In this document: positions 47,521 through 57,421 of the stretch, piece after piece
Position numbering within the stretch: the first letter of the stretch is position 1
How the letters are laid out: each line of letters opens with the position of its first letter
Assembly: GCA_037176845.1 (NCBI GenBank)
Contig: JAYKXP010000187.1
Span: 18,060-82,059, forward strand
DNA length: 64,000 bases
Direction of reading: 5' to 3'
DNA from: Paramarasmius palmivorus
Taxonomy: Eukaryota > Basidiomycota > Agaricomycetes > Agaricales > Marasmiaceae
Translations under genes and position numbers: made by a program
The notes under the pieces: generated by a model
Database searches by the model: none
Seen by the model: the letters and a program-made list of their open reading frames with translations, nothing else
Told to the model about the DNA's origin: nothing

Positions 47521-50500
47521 GTGAGTTCAAGGAATGGATGTTTGCGTTCGGCAGCATGTGGTCTCTCGGTGTAGTATAGCCTACACCATCAACCCAATCT
47601 GACGTTTGTCTATCTCGTTCAATATGAACATGACTCTTTGTTCAGTTACCCTCGCTTTGCGTCGATGGTTGTCCGTGGCGGATGCTGTGCTAGTTGGAAC
47701 AAGATATCAGTAAAGGAAGAGCTATCACGAAAGGAACAGACGCACCAATGGCCATGCTGATTATTTCGTATCTTATGTCTCGAGTTCGAGTATTGGCCGA
47801 TCAATACCGACGAGTTCGAGCAAATGCCCAAAAGAAGATACCTTCGACGATATGGCACCTAGTCAAAGGCGGGAGTTATTGATCCTTCTATGGCCTTGTG
47901 CTGAGCACAAAGATCAGCGAAAAAGAAGCATCATACGGAGAAATATCAATACGTACCACTGCCAGTACTAAAGACATCCATTCGCCGATATCAGCGAGTC
48001 GCTACCAGCAACCAGGTCCATCCCAAACGTTCTGAGCCACTCTTTCTAACCCTCGCCTGCACCCAATACGCCATCCTTCATAGACTCAACACGATACCCA
48101 GGTGCCATCGAGCCAGAGGAAACGAAGTAGCATCGATTTGCTGGTGTCGGAACCTCAGGGCGACACCTGCTGTCCCGTCCAGAAAGTTCGGGATAAAGAA
48201 TAGGTATCGACACCGCCAGACTCATTGAGCCTCCAACGTTCAAAACTCCGGGGAGCGACGACACCTAGGAAGAGTCCAGATCTCGGCGAAAAGGCACGAG
48301 AACACCGCCACGAAAAACGAAGATCTTGGGGCTCGTGCAATAGGACATGGTGTAAGCACTACTCCCAGAACAGCCTGTTCCCAGTTCAATCTTTCAATGG
48401 CAAAGACCCACATCTACATCCGAGTCTTGGCTGGCAGATCAGCCAGCGAAGCTTCTTGCAGCTCAGGGAGCTAGGATGGCTCACAACCCGAGCTCGGTGT
48501 ATGGATCTAAAGGATGGGATTGGAAGAGTAGGAGTGCGAGGCGAGATGAGAGCGAAGAGTTGATTTTCGCGCTAGATCGAGATGGCCGTATATCGACGAA
48601 GTACGTGTGGGTGTAGTAATGATAGCGACGCAAAAGGACACGGCTCCCTGGTTTGCCGGTCTGACTGAGAGCACGCTGCCACCACAAGAATATCGTTGCT
48701 GCTATAAATGACACGATATCGGTGAGACGGATCAAAAAAGTGTGGTATGAAAACTTACTGTTTTATGCGGTAGGACACCAACAATTGAACAAACCGATCT
48801 AAACCGTCATTTCCACCATGAAAGATGTATTTACAAGCCTCTCGTCACTACCACGAACAGCTTTGCGGCTTGTCGCAATACACGAGACAGTCGGGCTCGA
48901 TAGCTACGCGGAGAAAACGAGCAGGTGGAACTGGGATCAGTTATTCTGAGTGCGTTGGCATTGGGAACGTTCATGGCTGCGGTAGGAGGGGCGATATATG
49001 AGGAATGAGGCTGGGAGACTCGTGGAGGCGTTTATCCAACAGAGTCTTGAGAGGTGGGTGCAGGAAATGTGCAGCATGAGAGCTACAGGATATGGGCAGT
49101 AGAGCACAGGTCATTGGATGCGTTTTAATGGGAGTGGGAGGTATGAAAGAGTAGTTCAAGATCCATGTTGCGTGGGTAGCGCAACGGAGGCCTAGTATTC
49201 TTGGCTGAGGTTGCGTTGAGTGTACTGTAGCGGTTTGAATCTGGAATTGGGAATGGTGGTGTCGAAAAGCGCGTTTGGGAAGGTAACACAAAGGTGTTGG
49301 ATTAGTGATGGGGGAATAATAGATCTTTGAAAGTATTGATGCCGTTCTGGGCTTTTTGCCTTGGAGAAGCTATGAGTAAAAGTGGAAAAACGTAGAGTAG
49401 CGTACATACCAGAAACCCGATATCATGTCTTGTATGATTCGGACTCAAAGTTGATTCCTACTGGGATACTGAAAAGGTATATTAGATCTCAAAACGGTGC
49501 GTAGAGAACGGTTCATCATACCTTTATAGGACTGCGAATGGATGTATATGGTCCATGGACAAGGCGAGCGTTTTGGAAAGAGAAGCGCCGACGGCAAAAC
49601 GCTTACACCTTGACTTGACCATCACGACCGTTTTACTCACTCATCCAACGCTTCTCTGAGGATTCAATTCCACATACACGCTCCTTGTCCGAAATCACGA
49701 AAGGTACTTGTCTCTTTGACTACATCCTTTGCCGCACTCTCAAATTATACCTCAAGGTAAAACTACGCGCGTTACGTCTCCGACCTCAACACTACTGCTT
49801 CTTTTGTTGCTCTGAGCGGGCTGGATGACTAGCAAAGGTACGTTTTCAAGTCCTCAACTCAGCTCCCGCTCTCATAACCTCGACTCCCACCTAGGACTTG
49901 CACTCGAAGCTCAACACACCCTTCCTGGTCCTGGGCCTTCTATCGGAACTGCAACCAACAACACCCTTGCGTATACTCCCTTAGTTCCAGTCCTACCGTG
50001 CACCCTGCCGACTCAACCCTGCCTCCGTCTCCGATTCGCGCTTGCCAGAAGAATCATCGCGTCATGGAGTCGATGAAACTTCTCTCGCGCCCAAGACCCC
50101 AAATCCACAGCTCCGGGTTCACCGTCACTCTAACCTGACGGTTGACGGAGAGCAGATTGCGCAGTTGGCTCTATCAGTCGGGACATAGGGCTTGAACTTT
50201 GTACAGGTGAGCACCATCCCATATCTACGACAAGGCCTTGCTTTTACTTACTCCTACCGTAGCCTAGATCTCAAGACTACACATGTACATCTCAAGATCT
50301 CAAACCCGAACGACTACACAAATATCAACACACCCCGCCCCCCGCTGCGGTGAATGTCCTTGTATTCCCGCATCTCGATGATCACCTACCGAACTTCGTG
50401 CAGATATTGGCCATCCTTCAACGTTAACAGCTTCAACATCGGACGCAAAGACAATTTTGGGTTATTGGGTAGCCGGCGCTCTGGGTTATATTCTAACGTT

Positions 50501-51960
50501 CGACTGGGACATTAGCTGGGATAATCGTTGAGGGTTGAGAGCAAAACTCAGGAGATCCTCGAGAGGAGCGGTCGCAGAGCAGGGTAAGTAGCATTGAGCC
50601 ACAAGTATATTGCTGTCGAGACCCTGATCCTTTTCTAGGGCAACGTAGAAAGCTTGTACCCACAGATGTACCTTACCCGAGTTCTTTCCATTTTTGGAAG
50701 GACCTTTACTGTATATGTACATCCACATTGTAATTCAGAGTCGAAGATGTGTTGTGTGTACGTATAGGGTACATGACTGTAGAATGGATAGCGGAAAAAA
50801 TTCTGATACGGGATATCATCATGACCGCTATACGCGTAGACCTTTTCAAAACAGACAGTGAGAAAGGCACATTTCCAGTTTCGCGATACCCGGAAGGCAG
50901 TGGGTGTCTTCAAGAGTGGTTTTTGAGAATCTTTCGCGACGCTAACTGTCGTTCGTTCTTGCTGTACAGAGAACGAAATCGATATCGGTCGATAGCGGGA
51001 AAAAAAGGAGGAGTACCCACAGAGACAGCAAGAATAGTAGCACTCCCAGCCTTGCTTCATGCGCCGCTTTTCTCCCAGCGAGGGCCGACCAAGCGTATCC
51101 CCTTCCCATCTCCTCATCCCCTCCAATGTCGCCATGTTCGGGTGTAGGAGGCGTCCAATGGGTGCTCGAACAACACCCCCAGCTGACAGCTACCAGTTTT
51201 ACTTCGAGAACTTGGCCCAAACGAATAAACGGCCTTATCTCGTTGGGCAGGTCTCGTCAGCGAAGCGAGGAAGGTGCCAGAGCTCGAGTGAAGGTGGAGC
51301 TGGGGGTGTAGATGAGGGGAGCCGAAGAAAGGGAAATGTGAGCTTCGGTTGGCGGAACAACCAGCGAAGCCTCATGCGGCTCAGGAAGATTGGAACTCGA
51401 CGATCTGGAGTTTGGGATTGTGAGAATGTTGGCTACGAGGAGGTAGGCAGGTGGAGAGTTGACGCGCTGACGTCTGGAGATCGAGGAGGAAGGACCTTGG
51501 GGTTTAGACACCGTAGTAAGGCGACAGGGGAGAACGCTCTTTCCAAGCCTGCCAATGGCTAGGACTGGGTTCCAGCGAGCTTTCGTTGCTGCTTCAGATC
51601 ACCGTATGTCAGTAAGACGCGTCGAAAAAGTGGGGGATAGTGTCTACTTACCCCGCGGTGTCATACCAACAAGCCAACTCAAACATCGTTTCTACCCTAC
51701 CCATCCTTGTATCCAAAACCCCATCGCCGCCCTATGAACGTTATATGAACCACCATAAGCCTGTTCGCGACTTGGTGGAATGGACAACACAAAGCCCGAT
51801 AGCTAGCGTGAACAAAGGGAGTGCATAGTTTTGGAATTCTTGGTCGCAGTAGCAGGTGGGATTCACGAGGAAGGGGGCTGGTTATCTTGTGGCGACGTTC
51901 ATCGTGCAGAGTCTTGAGAGGTGGGGACGGAAAAGGTGCAGTGTGAGGACTACAATGCGG
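47521..51960. repeat. Segmental duplication copy B, high-identity part (partner 4,344-8,810)
   Basis: Direct-orientation partner of 4,344-8,810. The 5' edge is sharp: 47,521 onward matches and the preceding 300 bp do not. Differences are mainly short indels, for example a shorter stretch near 50,090 relative to 6,915-6,980. No intact gene. Confidence 0.8.
48900..49850. repeat. Divergent spliced repeat unit, copy U8
   Basis: Counterpart of U2 inside duplication copy B. It has the same minus-strand acceptor (ACCTTTTCAG, about 49,475), GTATGTACGC donor (about 49,408) and plus-strand AAACGCTTACACC block (49,598). Confidence 0.55.
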
Positions 51961-52930
51961 GAGTAGAGTACATGTCATTGGACGCGTTGTATCGGGAGTT
52001 GGGGGAAGGAAAGGGACGTATAGGACCTATATCGCGAGATGAGGGAAACTGCAGCACATCTGAGGTGAATGAGGCTTTGCGGGTGGCACTGTAGCGGTTT
52101 GAGCTACAAGTGACTGGGAAACGAGGTGGTGTCGGTTTTGAGAATGGGATGGCGAGGTTTTGGGTTATAAATGGGGAGGAATACATTTTCAAAGGTTTAG
52201 ATGGCATTTTGTGGCTTGTACCTGCGTAGAAAGAGCTATGAGTGATGATGAAAAAAGGTAAGACTAGCAAACAGACCACGATCTTGAGTTGTTTCTCGAA
52301 ATCGATTCACTGAGCTACTAGAAGGTATTAGATCCAGGAGCGATACGCAGACAGCTGAACATACCTTTACTTAAAATTATAGGTCCACAGAGATGAACGC
52401 GTCGAACGAGGTGGTCGTTCTGAGGAAAGCCAAGCGCCGGCGGCGAACACGCTTGCACCTCGACCACCATCACCTTTTTTCTTTTCTATCCGACACCTGC
52501 TTGTCTGAGGGCTCTAGCTCGGCCGTACACATCTTCGGTGTAACAGGTACGTGTTATCTTGCCCACATCTCTTGCAGTACTCTTAGCCAATCTTCCAGGG
52601 CAAAACTACTCATCATACCTTCTACCTCAATGTTCCCAATGCTTAGAATGGCGGCTTTGCGAGCTGAATGGTCAAGAAAGGTACGTTCTCAACTCTCCGC
52701 TCCCTTTCCTGTTCTCATAGCATCGACAGCGCCTAGTGTATGGCCTCGAAGCGGCCTTCCATCTCGAAACTACAATCTTGAGCCAGCAAATTTGCAAGCT
52801 GCGCGCACTCTTATAGCCCCAACCTACCAACTTGCCCCCTGCAGATTCTACAGCATCCTATCGATATGAAGACCGAAGCTGATGATCGAGTCAAACACGA
52901 TACCTCGAAGACGAAAGGTACGTTCTTTGA
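51820..52930. repeat. Divergent spliced repeat unit, copy U9
   Basis: Counterpart of U3. The longest plus-strand reading of any copy is here (52,393-52,869, 158 codons), starting MNASNEVVVLRKAKRRRRTR. Minus-strand intron signals are retained but the second donor is GTCTGTTTG. This is the best candidate if any copy is still coding. Confidence 0.5.
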
Positions 52931-54660
52931 CCTATTTCCCGCCTATCAACCAGTCTGACCGCCTTGTATTTCAAGGTCCAGGGCGACAGATAGACTGCGG
53001 AAAAGCATCTTGAATATCGGTTCAAGTCGTCGGCTCGATTGCTCATGGTATCCACACCAACCCAAAGCTGCGTGCTGAGCTGTTGCAACCACCAGCTCGA
53101 CATTCCCAACGACAGTAAATCGCCGGCACCGCTTTATATCACAGGCTTCTCAAGCTTCGGCGTACTTCGGCACTCAACACTTGAAGCTAGGGATGTAACC
53201 GGTCTCTTCGGTACTCCTCACTTCCGAACTTCTATCGTCCTGAAATCCTGGTTCATGGGCTAGCACCTCCGTCTCCTCTAGCAGTTTTGAGGATGTTTTT
53301 GGGCTAAGAGTATTACTGAGATATCCGCACGCGAGTTTATTTTACTAGCTCAGAGGTGAATACGAACATGATTTCTGTTTCGAAGCTGAATTTCCCCATC
53401 TCTTTATCATACATGTTCACTAACTACGCGCTCTAGATCCCAACACGCACTAGCGTCCATTCTACCTAGGCCCTATGGTACGGCAAGGTGGATCCCAAAG
53501 ATCTCCGCAGTACAGAATGAAAAGACAGTCAAGCTACTACGGTGAACATGCTCCTGCTAGCATCTACAGGGATTGTCACGAAACTCACTGCTCCTGCTGT
53601 TGTATCGATCATTTGGTCTCCACGCATGCCAGCCGACACCGACACCCCAAATCGACAACTCAAGGCTTCGGTGGTCTAGATTGCGGTTTATCATCGCTCA
53701 AGGCTCAGCGTTGTATGAAGAGTGGCTCCTTAGCTGACTCTGTCAGCTAGGACATAGGTGTTAGTTTGAACTTTGATGCTAAAGGTGAAAACTCGTCTCC
53801 CAAATTAATGATGCAGCTTTAACTCACTCTACACCCACAGAGCCCAAAGCTACGCATCCCAAACATGAACATGAACAACACAAACACATTCCGTCCCCGT
53901 TGTGGTGAATGTTCGCCTCGCATTCTTGCACCTCAATGATCACTCATACCCCGCCAGCCTCTACGACTCGACACAGATACTGCTCTCGTTCTTGAACTAA
54001 TGCTTTCACTTTCATCGCATATCAAGGCAAACATCCCAGGTTGACATTAGCTCTGGACGTCATCGCATTATCGTCGATTTGTGAAGATTCAGTGGTACAG
54101 AGCTAGACCACCTTCTAACGTTGGATGCGCCGGCGAATTGGGGGTACCGGAAAGCCAAGTTTCGGGTGCTATACCAAGTCCCAGCGTCAGATTAGGATGT
54201 CAGTTGGGATGGACGTCGAGTGGGTCAGTTGAGAGTTGACATTAGGAGATCCTCAGGAGCGATCAAAGAGTTCGGTAAGTAGCATTGAAATTTACTAGCC
54301 GATTGTTATCAATGTACTGATTCTTCTCTATAGCATTTGGCGTATACGGGGTGTACAAGGACTGCGTACGGTAGTACTAGCATGCTCGCACTCCATGTTT
54401 CCGAGGCCTTTCCCGAAATGGAAGGATGCTTACTGTATTCGGAAATCATGAAACAAAACCATTATACAGAGATACCACATTGCTGTATAAACAAGGGCTA
54501 CATGCTACATGGCGGAATTTACGAGCTATTGGGATGTTAAATCGCCACCGTGAATCTCTTGTATTCAAACATTCTGATATCAAATATAATATATCGTTCT
54601 GCCCTCGTGCTCCCCAAGGACTTCTGTAGTCGATACTTCGCGGCGTGATACCCATCTCCA
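51961..54660. repeat. Segmental duplication copy B, diverged part (partner 8,811-11,690)
   Basis: Collinear with 8,811-11,690 but with many substitutions and indels. No intact gene is seen. Confidence 0.65.
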
Positions 54661-55050
54661 CAATCAGCTTCGAGACAATGATGGTTGCATGAGACTGGCA
54701 GTTGTGAGTCCACATCCATACAAGGGGCGAAGTACCAGTTGAATGAGATATATCAGTCTCGATGTCGGCGAAACAGAGTCTGCACGTTGTGAGATGCTTC
54801 CTCGTCTCGGGCGCATTTGAAACGAAGCCGGAAGCCATCGATAATGGCTGTTATACATCAATCAGAAGTGGTCCCTTGAGAAGAAACATGGACGGCTTAC
54901 AATGCTGTCCCCATTCACCCTTCGGAATCTCGAGCTGGCTGAAGATAGCTTGTGCCTGCAATACCCATGAACGGACAAAAGCGTTCCACTCTTTCACCGG
55001 CTGCACATTGTTCAGTCTCGAACGATCTCAACGTTCGAATACTCCAACAC
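54660..55050 (-). pseudogene. Truncated fourth paralogue of the gene 1 / gene 2 family
   Basis: The minus strand reads NAFVRSWVLQAQAIFSQLEI then PKGEWGQHC with a following splice-like GT (about 54,905-54,995), which is family exon 8. Downstream, LIYLIQLVLRPLYG (about 54,715-54,755) corresponds to the exon 9 YLFIRP region. Upstream exons are absent: similarity stops near 55,080, a few hundred bases before the retrotransposon. Confidence 0.6.
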
Positions 55051-55331
55051 GAACCTATATATCTAATCAGCCCAAAATCCCAGCCTTTAGCTTTAATGTA
55101 TTCATTTACAGAGTCTTTACGAGTTCGAAAGAAATGAGAGCTCGTTCTTTATGGTGGAACCGGATGTACATCTATCGTGAAAATTCTCCCACGAATTTTG
55201 CACAGGTTTTCAGCTTTTCGGCCCCTCTCAGTTTCTTCCTCACTTTGGGGTAAAGCACGTCGTACGAGGTCAACGTAGAGTATATTCAATATTTCTAGAC
55301 TAGGTACTCGAACAAGGGGTTAACAGCTATC

Positions 55332-55502
55332 TGTGAATGACCGAATGGGTCGCCCTGCATCATCTATTGCCGCAAACGCCTGGTCGAAACGTCGGGACCA
55401 AATGTCCCTTCTGCGAGCGAGACCGATTCAACGGAAGGCGTATTCAAGTCTATCCCTTGAAGGAAGGACATGGTACGGGTCACTTCCTTCGAGCAATTTG
55501 AG
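55332..55502 (+). pseudogene. RING-finger-like gene fragment interrupted by the retrotransposon
   Basis: Read with one frame change, the plus strand gives CIIYCRKRLVETSG followed by KCPFCERDRFNGRRI, with Cys spacing like the second half of a C3HC4 RING. An upstream in-frame TGA and a one-base frame break near 55,394 mark it as decayed. The LTR element is inserted at the GAG preceding a GTAAGA donor, which continues at 61,624 after the element. Confidence 0.4.
55498..55502. repeat. Target-site duplication, left copy (TTGAG)
   Basis: TTGAG directly before the 5' LTR equals TTGAG at 61,624-61,628 directly after the 3' LTR. Five bases is the usual duplication size for Ty3/gypsy integrases. Confidence 0.9.
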
Positions 55503-55947
55503 TGTGATGGAGCGTAGCTTTTTCCTTTCATTTCTCTAAGTCCCCTTATCTATTTTCTTATCTTCATCTTATCATTTTCCACTTATATCGCGTACAGCCT
55601 CTCATCCACCGGAACATTCCACATCATTCTTCCATTGTTCTACATCTTTCCGTATCATTCTGATTGCTTACTTGTACAATTCTCGCCGAGACAGACTCTT
55701 CACATATAAACCGTAGCTGTAGATGCCTAGTTCCCCATCTTGACCTCTTGGTCATTTGGGCTAGGCAAGTCATCTTGTATTTTATTCCTTTAGTTATGCT
55801 AACTTGGTCATTTGGGCTAGTATCTGACTTGTGTCTGCCTGCTCAACGTCGTATAGAGCCTTGTGCCTGCGCCGGATCACCCCTTTTTCCCTTATCATCA
55901 TCGCTCAGCACCGCTATCTGTAGAGAGGTAGTTGGTTCGCCCTCACA
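55503..55947 (+). repeat. 5' LTR
   Basis: Begins TGTGATGGAGCG and ends CCCTCACA. Same length and, as far as I can see, same sequence as 61,179-61,623. A TATA-like CATATAAA at 55,703-55,710 lies about 30 bp before the probable transcript start. Confidence 0.95.
55704..55710 (+). promoter_or_regulatory. LTR TATA box
   Basis: ATATAAA. The sequence about 27-33 bp downstream (ATCTTGACCT, 55,737-55,746) is exactly complementary to the site just after the LTR, which supports this as the promoter element of a self-primed transcript. Confidence 0.6.
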
Positions 55948-55949
55948 TT

Positions 55950-55959
55950 AGGTCAAGAT
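55950..55959 (+). other. Primer-binding site, probably self-primed
   Basis: AGGTCAAGAT, two bases after the LTR end, is the reverse complement of ATCTTGACCT at 55,737-55,746 in the LTR. It does not begin with the TGG expected for a tRNA 3' end. In Tf1/sushi elements the first bases of the mRNA fold back onto such a site to prime reverse transcription. Confidence 0.65.
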
Positions 55960-56216
55960 CTCATTGAACGCCGTTGACCTGGTAGCGTCAACCTCGTTCA
56001 AGGTACACCCTGGCAGACACAGCAACCGTTACACCCCCACCTCCTTTTGACTGTTCCTCCTGCGCACACTCCTATAACACTGATAACCAACGTGACAACC
56101 ATCTCCGCGACGATGACTACTGGTGGAACTGTGACACCAGCCCCTGTCCAAACCGACTGCACAATCCATTAGATTGGGCCGACGACATCTACAAAGACCC
56201 CCGCTTATTTCCTGCC

Positions 56217-57419
56217 ATGTCTGATAACGTACCTCCACCTCCTCCTCCTGCACAATCCCAGAATGAAACCCTACTACAAGCACTGCTTACAAGCCAGAAG
56301 GCGCTCACCGACTCGGTGGCCCTGCTCACCACCCAGATGTCGTCCAAAGCAGACCAGCGAAGCCGCTCTGAGAAGCCAGCGGTGTTCGCAGGAGATGGAG
56401 TCGCAGCATTCTCAGTCTATGGATGGAACTCCAAGAGGGAGATGAATGTCCAGGATGCAGACGGCCAGTACTACCGCAACGACCGGGTGTGGATTAGTAC
56501 AGCACTGTCGTTCATGGTAAAGGATGCAGCTCTCTGGGCCACTCCCTACATGGAGGAGTACTCGTTGGGAAGACCCATATTTGATAACAACTGGGCCACG
56601 TTCGAGGCAGCTTTCAAGCTCCGCTTCGAGAGCGTAGACGAAAAGGAGGACGCCAAGCACCGCCTCAAGGCTCTCCACCAGGACAAGATGACGGTGGCAG
56701 AATACACAGCCAAGTTCAAAGAGCTCATGGGACGCACCGGCTACTCCACAGAGGACCTCCGCGACCGGTTCTACGATAACCTCAGTCGTGCGTTCCGTGA
56801 TAGGCTGGTCCTTGCCATTGGGAGGAGCACCAAAACCTTCGACGAGTTGGTCCAGACGTCAATTGAGGTTGACAACCACTTCCGTCAGTATGACGCTGAA
56901 AAGCGTTTGGAAGCACAAGCAAGGCCCCAAGGTCCACGACCCTTCTGGAGCAACCGCCAACTCCCCAATCCCCCACGTACCTCGCCTTTCCCTGCCGCTG
57001 CGCCAGCACCGACATTTCCAACACGTGACCCGAATGCCATGGACATTGACGCCAACCGTACCCGTGCAGACTGGCTTCGCCTGATGAATGGCAAGTGCTT
57101 TGGCTGTGGCTCAACAGAGCACCGGCAACGTGATGGGGGCCATGAGAGGGAGATCTGCAACTGGTGCCGCAGAAATGGACACCGGGAAGCAGTCTGTTTC
57201 AACAGGTGGCTAGGAAGACCTCGTGGGACGAGTGGACAGTGCGTTGCCGCCACTGAAACACCTACCACTGAACAGGCGCTACCGGCTCCACCTGCTGCAG
57301 CCCCAACAACCCCAACTCCAGCTCAGACCACACCATCAACGGGTCTGGACGCTCTCATTGCGCAAATGGAGCAGCTCCAGATGCAGATTGCCACCATTCG
57401 TGCCAAGCAGCGTTTTTAG
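56217..57419 (+). CDS. gag: Gag polyprotein (400 aa)
   Basis: Retrotransposon capsid/nucleocapsid protein. A Pro-rich start (MSDNVPPPPPP) is followed by a capsid-like region of the retrotrans_gag type (WISTALSFMVKDAALWATPY; FRDRLVLAIG). Near the C-terminus are two zinc-knuckle-like motifs: C294-x2-C-x4-H and a canonical C314-x2-C-x4-H-x4-C (CNWCRRNGHREAVC). Length is typical. It ends TTT TAG, with pol in the -1 frame, overlapping at the stop. Start is the first Met of the frame, 270 bp after the LTR. Confidence 0.9.
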   Translation: MSDNVPPPPPPAQSQNETLLQALLTSQKALTDSVALLTTQMSSKADQRSRSEKPAVFAGDGVAAFSVYGWNSKREMNVQDADGQYYRNDRVWISTALSFMVKDAALWATPYMEEYSLGRPIFDNNWATFEAAFKLRFESVDEKEDAKHRLKALHQDKMTVAEYTAKFKELMGRTGYSTEDLRDRFYDNLSRAFRDRLVLAIGRSTKTFDELVQTSIEVDNHFRQYDAEKRLEAQARPQGPRPFWSNRQLPNPPRTSPFPAAAPAPTFPTRDPNAMDIDANRTRADWLRLMNGKCFGCGSTEHRQRDGGHEREICNWCRRNGHREAVCFNRWLGRPRGTSGQCVAATETPTTEQALPAPPAAAPTTPTPAQTTPSTGLDALIAQMEQLQMQIATIRAKQRF

Positions 57420-57420
57420 A
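57410..57420 (+). promoter_or_regulatory. Candidate -1 frameshift site at the gag stop
   Basis: The gag frame ends CGT TTT TAG; pol continues in the -1 frame as TTT TTA GAA. The five-T run allows the P-site tRNA-Phe to re-pair after a one-base backward slip at the stop codon. It is not a perfect X XXY YYZ heptamer. Confidence 0.45.
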
Positions 57421-57421
57421 A

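Noticed and set aside
55664..55951. A 95-codon ORF starting MLTCTILAETDSSH
   Set aside because: It lies wholly in the LTR and runs past its end, and the same frame recurs in the 3' LTR (61,340-61,627). It is the noncoding LTR read as protein.
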